Shown piece after piece: positions 14,832-22,841 of a DNA stretch of 26,380 nt. This DNA comes from a virus. Under the pieces are notes generated by a model. It was given only the letters and a program-made list of their open reading frames with translations. It searched no databases and was not told the DNA's origin. The first letter of the stretch is position 1. The number at the start of each line of letters is the position of its first letter. The translations under genes and the position numbers were made by a program. The stretch lies in the IMG/VR virus record IMGVR_UViG_3300030012_000908, positions 1 to 26,380 of that record, one strand, 5' to 3'.

Positions 14832-16693
14832 TAGACAGTTCTTATTCTATTTATTGAGCCTCTTTGATTACTAATAAAAATATCATTTCCACTTATACGA
14901 CCAAACACTTCAACTTGTTGAGTTCCACCTCCATTAATCATTGATTTTAAGCGATCAAGAGGAGCTACGACCTCTGGATTTGAGGCATTTGTTCCAGCTC
15001 CTTCACCAATCAATCCTAATGTTGGACCAGTTACTAAACCTCCTTGAGCAAAAGCTGGAATCAAAGAATTGAAAGCACTTCTCGCAAGACCAGCAGCCAA
15101 TCCAGCAATTACTGGAATTAGAAAAGGTGCTATTTTTAAAGCTGGATTTGACAAAGCATTGCTTACAGCTGCTGCAACTCCTTGAGATATTAAAGCCCCT
15201 ATTGTTTCTCTTATTGCATTTTTTGCAGTTGTAGCAAACTCTTTCATATTGTTTGCTCCTTGTTGTAACTGTTGACCTAAAGATTGACCCATTTTTAGAA
15301 TAGATTGCTCAGTCATTCCAAAAGCTTCGGCTAGTTGTTCTGTTAAAGTTTTTGTTTTAAATAATTCTTCATTTGCTTTTTTGAAATCCTCAAATGAACT
15401 AAATGCTGGTTCTACGTCACCAACTATTGTATCTTTATTTTCTGAATCTGGTGCTGTCGGTGACCCCAAACTCAAAGGATTACTTAAAAAACCTAAAGCT
15501 TTTGCTAGTTCGGATGCTTGATTTTTTATTGCATCTGCAAAACTAGTAAATTCTGTTTCGTAATCTTTAGATTCTTTTTTAAATTCTCTAATTGTGTCAC
15601 CAATTCCTAAAGCTATGGCAAATCTACCGCCTAAAATTTCTGTTAAATCTGCTGCTGCTTCAATCAAAGCATTTCTCCACCATGACCAATCAGATAATCT
15701 AACTTTAAAAGCTTTATAATTTTCTCTAACAAACATAAACCCAGCAACCATAGCCGCTAAACCCATCAAAATAATACCAGTTCTACTAAATAGATTTGAA
15801 AATAATCTTAACAAACTTCCAGAAACAGACAATAATGGACCAATAGCAGCTGCTAACAAAGTAAAATTTCCAATACTTTGTTTTATTTGAGGATTCATAT
15901 TTTGTATATTTTGTAAAAAACCTTTAGCCCAGTTTAGTATTTTTTGAGCTACTGGTAGCAACATAGTACCTATTTCTACACCTAAATCATTCAAATCACC
16001 TACTAAAATTCTAGTTTGATTTGCAAAACTTCCAGATGTTCTGTTAAAATCACCAATTGCTTTTGTGCTTTGTTGAGCTGCTAGTTGAAAAGTCAAAGTT
16101 GCTTTTTCTACTCTCGTTAATTCTTTAAAAATTAGACCTTGTTCTAAAGCAAAAGTTTTCAAATCTGCTTCGGTTATTGCAATTCCTAAAGATTTTATTG
16201 ATTCTCTTTCACCTAATAAGGCTTTTGTCAAAGCTAAAGATGCTCCCTCAGCACCTCCAGAAAAGTTTGTAAATGAGGCTAAATCGACAGCCAATTCATT
16301 TACTTGTTTAGATAGGTTTAAAGCTTCTTTTTCAGTAAAACCAAAACCAACTAATAAATCACCAGTGTCACCAAGCATTTGTTTTGCAGCCTTACTTGAT
16401 AGACCAAAAGAATTTTTGAAAGTGTGTGCTGTATTTTCAGCTTGTTTTTGTATGCTACTAAAAACTGTTTTGAATTTTGAATCTGTTTCCTCAAAATCAC
16501 TAGCCATTTTTATTGCAGCGGCTCCTAAACCAAGGACTGGTAAGGTGATATTTCTTGTAAGAGTTTGACCAGTACGTTCCATTTTAGCACCAAACCTACT
16601 GACACTTTTTTGAGCCTTTTTCATTGCTCTGTCAAAGCCTTGGAAATCAGCTCCAAACATAACAGTTAATTTTCCAACAAGTCCTAACGCCAT
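14831..16693 (-). CDS. Tail tape measure protein
   Basis: 620 residues. The N-terminus (GLVGKLTVMFGADFQGFDRAMKKAQKSVSRF, then ITLPVLGLGAAAIKMASDFEETDSKFKTVF) is characteristic of TP901/phage minor tail tape-measure proteins. Long helical stretches follow, with two hydrophobic segments (about 308-327, GIILMGLAAMVAGFMF, and about 535-555) as expected for a protein that enters the membrane on injection. The C-terminal PEVVAPLDRLKSMI segment is also typical. From the usual 0.15 nm per residue, the tail would be about 90 nm, which is short for a siphovirus. It directly follows the chaperone genes. Confidence 0.9.
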   Translation of the reverse strand: MALGLVGKLTVMFGADFQGFDRAMKKAQKSVSRFGAKMERTGQTLTRNITLPVLGLGAAAIKMASDFEETDSKFKTVFSSIQKQAENTAHTFKNSFGLSSKAAKQMLGDTGDLLVGFGFTEKEALNLSKQVNELAVDLASFTNFSGGAEGASLALTKALLGERESIKSLGIAITEADLKTFALEQGLIFKELTRVEKATLTFQLAAQQSTKAIGDFNRTSGSFANQTRILVGDLNDLGVEIGTMLLPVAQKILNWAKGFLQNIQNMNPQIKQSIGNFTLLAAAIGPLLSVSGSLLRLFSNLFSRTGIILMGLAAMVAGFMFVRENYKAFKVRLSDWSWWRNALIEAAADLTEILGGRFAIALGIGDTIREFKKESKDYETEFTSFADAIKNQASELAKALGFLSNPLSLGSPTAPDSENKDTIVGDVEPAFSSFEDFKKANEELFKTKTLTEQLAEAFGMTEQSILKMGQSLGQQLQQGANNMKEFATTAKNAIRETIGALISQGVAAAVSNALSNPALKIAPFLIPVIAGLAAGLARSAFNSLIPAFAQGGLVTGPTLGLIGEGAGTNASNPEVVAPLDRLKSMINGGGTQQVEVFGRISGNDIFISNQRGSINRIRTV

Positions 16694-16696
16694 TTT

Positions 16697-17355
16697 TTAT
16701 TTAGTTTTGTGTTCCGATAATTTTTTAATATACTCAGCTTTCTCTTTCAACTTTTTGTAATCTATTTCTTTTTGTTTCTTATCCCACTCAAATTCAATCA
16801 GATCAGTTGGCTTTAACTTTTTACCTTTTGCTAATTGTATGTTCAATAACAATGTTGTTTGCCATCTTGTTCTTTCCCAGTTTGCCCTTTCTTTTATATT
16901 TTCTATCTCATAAAAACCATCCAACTTATTCCAAAAATGTTTAGGTAGGTAGTCATAAAACTCATCAACTCCCATTCCTAAATATCCAAAAGCAATTTTT
17001 TCAAGTTTACGCCAAGAAAGTTTTTCTTTTACTTCTTGGCTTTTTGCTTTTTTTCAGTATCACCGCCCATTTGCTCTGTAAGAATTTCCATAGCCCTTGC
17101 AATAGAATCATAATCATTATCTATCAAGTCAGCCAAGTCGTCTATTGTTATTTTGCATTCTTGCTTTGCAGCTCTGTAACCATCCTCTATTCCGCAATAA
17201 ATTAAATTCAAAGCATTGTCTAAAGTCATATTGTTACCTAGTTTATCTAAATCTTGCAAAGTTGTATTAGTTTTAGATGAATATTTTCTTAAGGCGTTAA
17301 AACCAAATTTAATTGGATGTTTTTTATTATCTATTTTTATAAAAGTATAATTCAT
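16697..17355 (-). CDS. Tail assembly chaperone GT fusion (by -1 frameshift)
   Basis: The downstream frame stays open above its first ATG (16975) up to a TGA just before the slippery site. That upstream part encodes a good protein (KEKLSWRKLEKIAFGYLG) which continues into GVDEFYDYLPKHFWNKLDGFYE, the typical T-domain signature. A -1 shift at the A AAA AAG heptamer (17047-17053) joins 103 residues of G to 116 of T, giving about 219 residues. Fusions of this type coat the tape measure protein and recruit tail tube subunits. Starting independently at ATG 16975 would cut off the most conserved-looking part, so the fusion is the better model. Confidence 0.85.
17011..17053 (-). promoter_or_regulatory. 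Programmed -1 ribosomal frameshift signal
   Basis: Slippery heptamer A AAA AAG (17053-17047), in the 0 frame at Lys102-Lys103 of G and the same sequence as in E. coli dnaX. It is followed by a 6-base spacer and a hairpin with perfect 8-bp arms GCCAAGAA (17040-17033) and TTCTTGGC (17018-17011). The stop codon of the 0 frame (17031-17029) lies in the loop. Confidence 0.85.
17029..17355 (-). CDS. Tail assembly chaperone G
   Basis: 108 residues, the unshifted product. It is mostly helical after an N-terminal strand pair (YTFIKIDNKKHPIKFGFNAL) and ends in a Lys-rich tail, as G-type chaperones often do. It lies between the major tail protein and the tape measure gene, the invariant place of this gene in long-tailed phages. 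Its start codon lies at the end of a 12-base arm of an inverted repeat (17355-17366), so translation may be regulated by RNA structure. Confidence 0.8.
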   Translation of the reverse strand: MNYTFIKIDNKKHPIKFGFNALRKYSSKTNTTLQDLDKLGNNMTLDNALNLIYCGIEDGYRAAKQECKITIDDLADLIDNDYDSIARAMEILTEQMGGDTEKKQKAKK

Positions 17356-17414
17356 TTTTGTTTAGTTTAAAAGGCTCATAGCTAAGACACTAAACAAAAA
17401 TAGTGTCAAAGCTA
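17355..17414 (-). promoter_or_regulatory. Competing hairpins in the leader of the tail chaperone gene
   Basis: The minus-strand RNA can form hairpin 1, with 5-bp stem TAGCT/AGCTA (17414-17410 with 17383-17379), a TT/TT internal loop, 7-bp stem GACACTA/TAGTGTC (17407-17401 with 17392-17386) and an 8-base loop. It can alternatively form hairpin 2, perfect 12-bp arms TTTTTGTTTAGT (17400-17389) and ACTAAACAAAAA (17366-17355), whose last base is the A of the start codon of G. The two share bases 17389-17392 and so exclude each other. Neither has a U tail, so a simple terminator is unlikely. Confidence 0.6.
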
Positions 17415-17427
17415 ATCACCTAAATTA

Positions 17428-17859
17428 TTAAGATACTGTTTGAGTTAAACTTCCAGTTCCCTCTATACTAAGAGAATAAGTTGCAGTGTCCTCTGTACCT
17501 CCAGTAAAGCTCATTGATGTAATAAAACCACTACCAGCATAACTAACATCACTGGTTGAGGCAGTATCACCAAATATAAAATCAACTTTTAATCTATTTG
17601 CTAATAGATTAGTTTGCAATAAATCGTCAGCTCCATTTGTTAAAGCCGAACCACTTGCATCAGTCCAAGCGTATGCACCATCAATATCAACTGAGAAATC
17701 TCTGACACCCTCTAATATTTCTTTAAATCCAGCACTTTCTTTGTTAGTAATTTCTCTTGGTGAATGATTGAAGTTTAACGTACAGTTTTGAGCAAAGGCA
17801 ACAAGATTTGTTGTTCCAGAGCTATAAACTTTTATTTCTGTTCCATTTAAAATAGCCAT
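17428..17859 (-). CDS. Major tail protein (tail tube subunit)
   Basis: 143 residues. The N-terminus (AILNGTEIKVYSSGTTNLVAF, then CTLNFNHSPREITNKESAGFKEILEGVRDFSVDIDGAYAW) and C-terminus (GSGFITSMSFTGGTEDTATYSLSIEGTGSL) match TP901-1/phage major tail proteins with the beta-sandwich tube fold. It sits directly upstream of the chaperone genes. The leader is A/T-rich without a Shine-Dalgarno sequence. A hairpin begins 13 bases after its stop and may stabilise this presumably abundant message. Confidence 0.9.
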   Translation of the reverse strand: MAILNGTEIKVYSSGTTNLVAFAQNCTLNFNHSPREITNKESAGFKEILEGVRDFSVDIDGAYAWTDASGSALTNGADDLLQTNLLANRLKVDFIFGDTASTSDVSYAGSGFITSMSFTGGTEDTATYSLSIEGTGSLTQTVS

Positions 17860-17879
17860 TTTCTTTTATTTTTTATTAA

Positions 17880-18068
17880 TTAATTATTTTTTTCGGCATC
17901 TACTTTTTTGCCTTTTTTTTCTTTTTTTTCTTTTTTGTCTGTTTCTTTAAATACATATCCGTTTTCTTTTAAAAATTTTAATGTTTCTTTGTTATTTATT
18001 TCCATTTCAGTTCCAGCCATTATTACTTGACCAGCAAACCTCCAATTTTTATTTAATTTTATTTTCAT
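17880..18068 (-). CDS. Small Lys-rich head-tail region protein, 62 aa
   Basis: A folded-looking N-terminal half (MKIKLNKNWRFAGQVIMAGT, then KETLKFLKENGYVF) is followed by a tail made almost entirely of Lys/Glu. Small proteins of this type occur between the connector and major tail genes of Bacteroidetes phages, as I remember, with unknown role. Gaps to both neighbours are short (5 and 20 bases). Confidence 0.6.
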   Translation of the reverse strand: MKIKLNKNWRFAGQVIMAGTEMEINNKETLKFLKENGYVFKETDKKEKKEKKGKKVDAEKNN

Positions 18069-18073
18069 ATTAT

Positions 18074-18484
18074 TTATGTTGTTGGTTTAATTTGTCTAAT
18101 TTCAAAATCTAAAGCCTTTCTATAAATACCAGAATCACCGCTAGTATCATCAAATATATCATTGTAACTTTGAAATTGACTTGATTGTATTATTTCACCT
18201 CCATAAGTTCCCTCATTAATTCTATCCATTGCAACTCTAATTTTTTGTGCTAAATCAGATGCCTCAGAATATGTCTCACTATAACAAGAAATCATTACGT
18301 CATTAGTGTCAAGTGTACTTGCACCATCCTTTGTGTCATTAGGGTCAACACCAGTTATATCATAAATTATAAATGGAAATTGAGTTGTTTGCGGTGCTAC
18401 ATTTGGAAATATTCTAGTTGATACAATATCTGTTATTGTGGCATCATTACTTAAAATGTTATATATTGCTTTTCCTAATTGCAT
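18074..18484 (-). CDS. Tail completion protein (DUF3168-like)
   Basis: 136 residues. MQLGKAIYNILSNDATITDIVSTRIFPNVAPQTTQFPFIIYDI followed by a later SETYSEASDLAQKIRVAMD helix is the DUF3168 pattern of tail completion/terminator proteins, which cap the tail and join it to the head. Position between the gp10-like gene and the major tail gene agrees. It is separated from the gp10-like gene by one base. Confidence 0.8.
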   Translation of the reverse strand: MQLGKAIYNILSNDATITDIVSTRIFPNVAPQTTQFPFIIYDITGVDPNDTKDGASTLDTNDVMISCYSETYSEASDLAQKIRVAMDRINEGTYGGEIIQSSQFQSYNDIFDDTSGDSGIYRKALDFEIRQIKPTT

Positions 18485-18485
18485 A

Positions 18486-19052
18486 TTAACTGTAACCTAA
18501 TGTTCCAAATTTAACTAATTTTTTTGATTCTCTCAACATCACTTTTCTTGCATCAACTAGCATGTTAGTCATTAACATTCTTTTTGTTTTGTCAAAAGCT
18601 GGTTTTATGAATGGTCTAGCTGGTCCCCATTTATAAGTTGGTTTATCAGCATCTCTACCCATTTCTATCCAAGCACCATAAAAACCACTTCTACCGCTTT
18701 TATTATTAAAAGCTCCTTTAGCTCTTAAACCAACGTAACCACCCCCAACTCTTCTTGTTGCAGTTGTTGTTATAAACCCAACTGACTTTTCTAATATACT
18801 AGAGCCAATACTTTCATTTTTAAACTTCATTCCACTTATATTAGATTTTATTTCTTGTTGTAAAGGCTTTGAGTTTTCCCTAAATATTCTTGTCATATTT
18901 TTAGGAGTGTTTAATTGCCTAGGAAAATCTCTAAAAAAACTTTGTAGCTCTTTTATTCCAATAACATTTACTCCAACTCTGTTTTTTGTTCCAGTTGTTC
19001 CAGCTAATCTAGCCGCTTGACTTCCACTTCTATTTCCAAATGTTAGTGCCAT
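18486..19052 (-). CDS. HK97 gp10-like tail/neck protein
   Basis: 188 residues. The core, GIKELQSFFRDFPRQL, then a helical arm, GGYVGLRAKGAFNNKSGRSG, WIEMGRDADKPTYKWGPARPFIKPAFDKTKRMLM, has the E-x-G and ARPFIKPAF features of the HK97 gp10 family. The first 25 residues are a basic extension. It shares TAATG with the head-tail adaptor. These proteins help connect the tail to the head. Confidence 0.85.
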   Translation of the reverse strand: MALTFGNRSGSQAARLAGTTGTKNRVGVNVIGIKELQSFFRDFPRQLNTPKNMTRIFRENSKPLQQEIKSNISGMKFKNESIGSSILEKSVGFITTTATRRVGGGYVGLRAKGAFNNKSGRSGFYGAWIEMGRDADKPTYKWGPARPFIKPAFDKTKRMLMTNMLVDARKVMLRESKKLVKFGTLGYS

Positions 19053-19378
19053 TAATCTTTATTTTCGCATATTATTTCTAAAAAAGCTGTTCTACCATCT
19101 ATCTCATTAATTACTTTAGGAAAATAACTTTTTGATTCATATATTATTTTAGATTGTAGAGTTAAACTTGAAACATCTAAATTTCTTATATAAATATGCA
19201 ATCTAGTCATTCCAGTAATTTTACTAGATTCGTCTGTTTTTTCTGATCCGCCTTTCCATTCGATTGCAGCCCAAACTGTTCGAAAAAGGCTATAAGACCT
19301 TGTTAGTTCACCATAGCTATTTGCTGAGGTGCTAACATTGTGAATCTCAACTCTTCTATCTAGTTCGCCAATCGTCAT
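19052..19378 (-). CDS. Head-tail adaptor (Phage_H_T_join-like)
   Basis: 108 residues of mainly beta sequence. IGELDRRVEIHNVSTSANSYGE, FRTVWAAIEWKGGSE and a C-terminal INEIDGRTAFLEIICE are typical of SPP1 gp16/HK97 head-closure adaptors. It overlaps the connector gene by ATGA and the gp10-like gene by TAATG, which fixes the start. Confidence 0.85.
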   Translation of the reverse strand: MTIGELDRRVEIHNVSTSANSYGELTRSYSLFRTVWAAIEWKGGSEKTDESSKITGMTRLHIYIRNLDVSSLTLQSKIIYESKSYFPKVINEIDGRTAFLEIICENKD

Positions 19379-19950
19379 CCTACAATTTGTACTTTATAAG
19401 TATTTAAAAGCCACTTAACATTTTGAGGCAATTCTGTTGCTATTCTACCTATTACAACACTAGACCTATTTTCATAAAAGTTTCCGATTGTCAAAAGGAT
19501 AGCTTGTTTAATGATTTCTGGAACGTCACTTGCATCTCCATAACCAACTGTATAATTTACTTCAACAGCATCATTTCTTTTTGTAATACTTGGAAAACTT
19601 TGTCCATGAGCTAATTGTATTTGAGCTGGTTCATAATTTATTAGAGCATTATAAACAGTAGCACTTAATGTTTGTAAATTATTATCACTATCATAATATT
19701 TAACATTAGTAACATTATTGACCTTACTTTTGAATAAAGTTTCTATCTCTGCAAAACTACTAGCTTGTTGTTTTAATGATGTTAAAATAAAAAATCTATT
19801 AGTGTACTCTTCACTAAGTTGAGTTGCAGCTTTGATTAAAGATTCAATATAAGTGTCATCCGCAGTTGTATCAACTTTTAAATGTGCTTTTGCCTCAGTT
19901 AAACTTACTGGAAATGTACTAGCGGCTGTAATTACTTGATATGTTTTCAT
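19375..19950 (-). CDS. Head-tail connector protein (gp6-like)
   Basis: 191 residues. The helical N-terminus PVSLTEAKAHLKVDTTADDTYIESLIKAATQLSEEYTNRFF is the standard opening of Phage_connect_1/HK97 gp6-type proteins (LxEAKxHLRVD, DDxYIxxLIxAA). These form the ring below the portal. It is the first gene after the terminator behind the major capsid gene, so it is transcribed by read-through or from a promoter I cannot identify. Confidence 0.85.
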   Translation of the reverse strand: MKTYQVITAASTFPVSLTEAKAHLKVDTTADDTYIESLIKAATQLSEEYTNRFFILTSLKQQASSFAEIETLFKSKVNNVTNVKYYDSDNNLQTLSATVYNALINYEPAQIQLAHGQSFPSITKRNDAVEVNYTVGYGDASDVPEIIKQAILLTIGNFYENRSSVVIGRIATELPQNVKWLLNTYKVQIVG

Positions 19951-19963
19951 ATTATTAAGTTAT

Positions 19964-19999
19964 AAAAAAAGGAGTGATGGTTAGTCCACCACCCCTTTT
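19964..19999 (-). terminator. Rho-independent terminator after the major capsid gene
   Basis: On the minus strand GGGGTGGTGG (19995-19986) pairs with CCATCACTCC (19980-19971) as ten uninterrupted pairs, two of them G-U, around a 5-base loop. An A4 run precedes it and a T7 run follows. The wobble pairs show that the structure is formed by the minus-strand RNA and not the other. Confidence 0.9.
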
Positions 20000-20017
20000 C
20001 TGAATTAAGTATTAATA

Positions 20018-21235
20018 CTATGCTTCTAAGTTCTTTTGGAATTTATCCGCACGAACAGCACCAGCATCTACTAGAGATGTTAATACATATCTTGGCTCAC
20101 CAGTTCCAGCACCAGAGTATATATCATAAATCACATCCAGACCTCCAAACTGTGCTATATGCACTTGAGAAAAATCTCCATATAAAGCAGCAGTTTTTGC
20201 AGCAGTTCCACCAGAATTTAGGTTTGATGTAATAAATGAAAAATATCCATTTAATGTCTTATCTGTTCTATCATATAGTGGAGTAATATTAGAAACAGCT
20301 ACTAAATCTTTAACAGCAGCATAAGCAGCTGGATTCATAATATATGCTAATCTAGACCCCTCCATTGGAACATTAGCAGCCAACAAATCAGTTTCCATTT
20401 TCTCAACGTTAGCAACTGAAATAGCAGATGTTGCAACTGATGTCGCATCTTTAAATAAAGATGTTGGAGCAGCAGTAACGTCATCATTTCCTAAAAATGC
20501 AGATTCCATAGTGGATGCAACACTTGCAGCCATATTTCTTCTCAAAGCAGCTTCAATAGATGCGTTTTGTGTTACAGCCTCAGCAGATACATTTACAATA
20601 GAAATACATTTCTTTGGGCTTAAAGTTAAAGATGAAGCTGTTCCATTTGCATCTGGAGCAGTACCACCACTTTCAGTAACAAATCCAGAATTGATTGATG
20701 AAAAAACTCCAAACTTCATGTTGTTTACACCAGAGTAAAAATTAGCTCCAGCACTTGCTAAAACTAAGTTTGCCTCTAATTGGTCAGTCCATGACATAAA
20801 TTGAGTTGCATTTCCAGCAGCAGTTCCAACCGCAGCTCTTGTTAAAACACTAGATGGGATAGCAATACCTTTGTAAGATTGACCAGTATATCTAGATTCA
20901 TTTCTTGCTTCTTGGTCCATTTCTTTCACAAGTCCTTCAATTCTACCATTTGCAGCTTGTGCTAAAGCATCTTGAAAAGAGTAATCTCTCACTTCTTTTT
21001 CTACTTTTGTGCTTGTAACTCCAGAAACAACCGCAGCGTTACGCTTGATAGTTTCCATTTTTTCAGCTCTTTCAATCTTAGCATCTAGGTTATCTATTTC
21101 AGTTAGTAACCCATCCACTTGACTGTTTTCGTCAGAGGTCAAATCTCTTTCCTCAGTTGTAGCAACATCTTTAATGTTTTCCAACTGAGAAATAATATCT
21201 GATCTTTCCTCCTTTAAAATAATTGATGTTTTCAT
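20018..21235 (-). CDS. Major capsid protein, HK97 fold
   Basis: 405 residues. The N-terminal region (about 1-105) is a charged coiled coil, the delta/scaffold domain that the prohead protease removes. The capsid part contains IAIPSSVLTRAAVGTAAGNA, TQNASIEAALRRNMAASVASTMESAFL and a C-terminal LDVIYDIYSGAGTGEPRYVLTSLVDAGAVRADKF, all typical of Phage_capsid (HK97 gp5-like) proteins. Portal and protease genes lie upstream, and a strong terminator follows within 20 bases. The leader is A/T-rich with no Shine-Dalgarno sequence. Confidence 0.95.
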   Translation of the reverse strand: MKTSIILKEERSDIISQLENIKDVATTEERDLTSDENSQVDGLLTEIDNLDAKIERAEKMETIKRNAAVVSGVTSTKVEKEVRDYSFQDALAQAANGRIEGLVKEMDQEARNESRYTGQSYKGIAIPSSVLTRAAVGTAAGNATQFMSWTDQLEANLVLASAGANFYSGVNNMKFGVFSSINSGFVTESGGTAPDANGTASSLTLSPKKCISIVNVSAEAVTQNASIEAALRRNMAASVASTMESAFLGNDDVTAAPTSLFKDATSVATSAISVANVEKMETDLLAANVPMEGSRLAYIMNPAAYAAVKDLVAVSNITPLYDRTDKTLNGYFSFITSNLNSGGTAAKTAALYGDFSQVHIAQFGGLDVIYDIYSGAGTGEPRYVLTSLVDAGAVRADKFQKNLEA

Positions 21236-21251
21236 TTTATAATTTTTAAAT

Positions 21252-21863
21252 TTATTTTCTCTTTTTTAATTCAATATTTAATGAGATAAGAGAATTTCTC
21301 ACTAAACTGTTTTTCTTTTGTTCTTTAGTTTCTTCAACTAAACTTTCTTGATATTCTTTTAAACCTCTCTTAGCAACTACTAAATCACTTTCAGCCATAT
21401 TGTAAGCTGGATATGTTACTGGGCTTACATCATAAAGCCTATCAATCTTTTTTATTGTTCTAATATTGTTACCATCAGCATCAGTTGACCAGTCATCCTC
21501 CGCAACAGTAAAGGCAAATGAGCTTTGTGTAATATCACCTCGTTTCATTGAAATAGCTAAATCTTTTCCATAAGATGTTTCTGGCATTTCAAATTCGTAT
21601 TTTAAACCTCTTTCATCCGCTGTTAGCTTAAGAGTTCCAGATGTGTTTCTTGCAAGTATAAGATTTGGGTCATGATTTATTAAAGCTCTAACATCTGAAT
21701 TTGCAATTAGTTCCTCAGTAAATGCACCTCTATCAATAAACTCATAAAAGCCACCAAGATTATTTGACCTTGAATCATAAACACTAGCATGTCCAACAAC
21801 TAAATCTTTTCCCTCTTCATTAGTGTCAACTCTTGTTTCTATATTAAAAATTCTTTTTTCCAT
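21252..21863 (-). CDS. Prohead protease from a probable internal start
   Basis: An in-frame ATG at 21863 (Met327 of the fusion) begins a 203-residue protein, the size of a stand-alone HK97 prohead protease, and starts exactly where the protease domain begins (MEKRIFN). The 17 bases before it are nearly all A and T, like the start regions of the other genes here. An independent product is therefore likely but not proven. Confidence 0.5.
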   Translation of the reverse strand: MEKRIFNIETRVDTNEEGKDLVVGHASVYDSRSNNLGGFYEFIDRGAFTEELIANSDVRALINHDPNLILARNTSGTLKLTADERGLKYEFEMPETSYGKDLAISMKRGDITQSSFAFTVAEDDWSTDADGNNIRTIKKIDRLYDVSPVTYPAYNMAESDLVVAKRGLKEYQESLVEETKEQKKNSLVRNSLISLNIELKKRK

Positions 21864-22841
21864 ATTATTATTTTTTATTGTTCTGTTATTCATAACGTCC
21901 ATAATTTCTTCATGTGATTCAAATGCCATATATACCTCCTTTGAGTCCAATTGATGCGAGTGAAAACCATCACCTTGACCATCCCACCCCATTTCTTTAG
22001 CTTCATTGATTGCCTCTTCTTTAGTATCATATAAATTCATTTCAATGCCATCAGTAATCATTGTGCCTACTTTTTTTCTATAATTTTTTTCTTCTTTCAT
22101 TTTTTTTACTACTGGGTGATTATCTGGTAGCAAATCAGTATCATGTTTGCCTCCTCTAAATTTTCCATTTTTTACTGCATAGAGAAAAGAGTTTACTCTA
22201 GCCAACGCCCATTGCTCTGGACTTTTTACAGTTGGACGTACACTTTGAGGATTTGTGTTGTAAGCTCCAACCCCTCTATCAAAAACTTTTTCAAGTTTTG
22301 CATAAGTGACTTTTGTATTCCAATCTTTTTTTGAATCCTTAACGTCCTCATTATGGTCCTTAACTTTATTCTCTAAAGCTGTTTTTATTTTTTTTGTCAC
22401 TCTCTCTTCCTCTTCCTTTTCTAATTGATTTCTTTTTTTCTCACTCCAACTAAATCCAGCATCACCACCCCACAAAGCAATTGCAATTCTCCCAGCACTT
22501 GGATAACCTTTTTCTCCAACTTTATAACCCTCAGCATCTTTGTCAACTTGGTGTCTTGAATGAAACGCAAACATTTTTTTTACCCTATCCTCAGTCATTG
22601 AGTTGCTTAAAATCATATTTGCAGTTTTTAAACCAACCTCAGTTCCACCTCTTCCAAACTCTTTTCTCCATTCTTTTCCTTTTGCAGCCTCTTCTTTCAT
22701 TCCCTCAGTAACATTTAAATTTACATCACCCTCAGCTCTGTAATCACTATTGGCGTCATCAGCTTCTTTTTTAGAATCATAAATACATGAGCCATTTTCA
22801 CCCCATTTCCATTTACCATTGTCACATTGTATGCTAGGCAT
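21252..22841 (-). CDS. Prohead protease fused to an N-terminal phage domain
   Basis: 529 residues from ATG 22841; the frame opens further to a TTG at 22850, but the ATG gives the usual 8-base overlap with the portal gene. Residues about 1-30 hold a short Trp-rich motif (MPSIQCDNGKWKWG). Residues about 58-130 hold KEFGRGGTEVG and GEKGYPSAGRIAIALWGGDAG. Residues about 205-245 hold WALARVNSFLYAVKNGKFRG and HDTDLLP. I recall these blocks from other phage proteins encoded near portal genes. From Met327 onwards lies a normal U35-type prohead protease, with a catalytic-type His in ALINHDPN and Ser in TQSSFAF. The protease cuts the capsid delta domain. It may also be made alone from Met327. Confidence 0.85.
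   Translation of the reverse strand: MPSIQCDNGKWKWGENGSCIYDSKKEADDANSDYRAEGDVNLNVTEGMKEEAAKGKEWRKEFGRGGTEVGLKTANMILSNSMTEDRVKKMFAFHSRHQVDKDAEGYKVGEKGYPSAGRIAIALWGGDAGFSWSEKKRNQLEKEEEERVTKKIKTALENKVKDHNEDVKDSKKDWNTKVTYAKLEKVFDRGVGAYNTNPQSVRPTVKSPEQWALARVNSFLYAVKNGKFRGGKHDTDLLPDNHPVVKKMKEEKNYRKKVGTMITDGIEMNLYDTKEEAINEAKEMGWDGQGDGFHSHQLDSKEVYMAFESHEEIMDVMNNRTIKNNNMEKRIFNIETRVDTNEEGKDLVVGHASVYDSRSNNLGGFYEFIDRGAFTEELIANSDVRALINHDPNLILARNTSGTLKLTADERGLKYEFEMPETSYGKDLAISMKRGDITQSSFAFTVAEDDWSTDADGNNIRTIKKIDRLYDVSPVTYPAYNMAESDLVVAKRGLKEYQESLVEETKEQKKNSLVRNSLISLNIELKKRK

Noticed and set aside
16697-16975. Second chaperone gene as an independent 92-codon gene from ATG 16975
   Set aside because: The frame stays open and protein-like for 24 codons above this ATG to a slippery site with hairpin, so the frameshift fusion explains it better.
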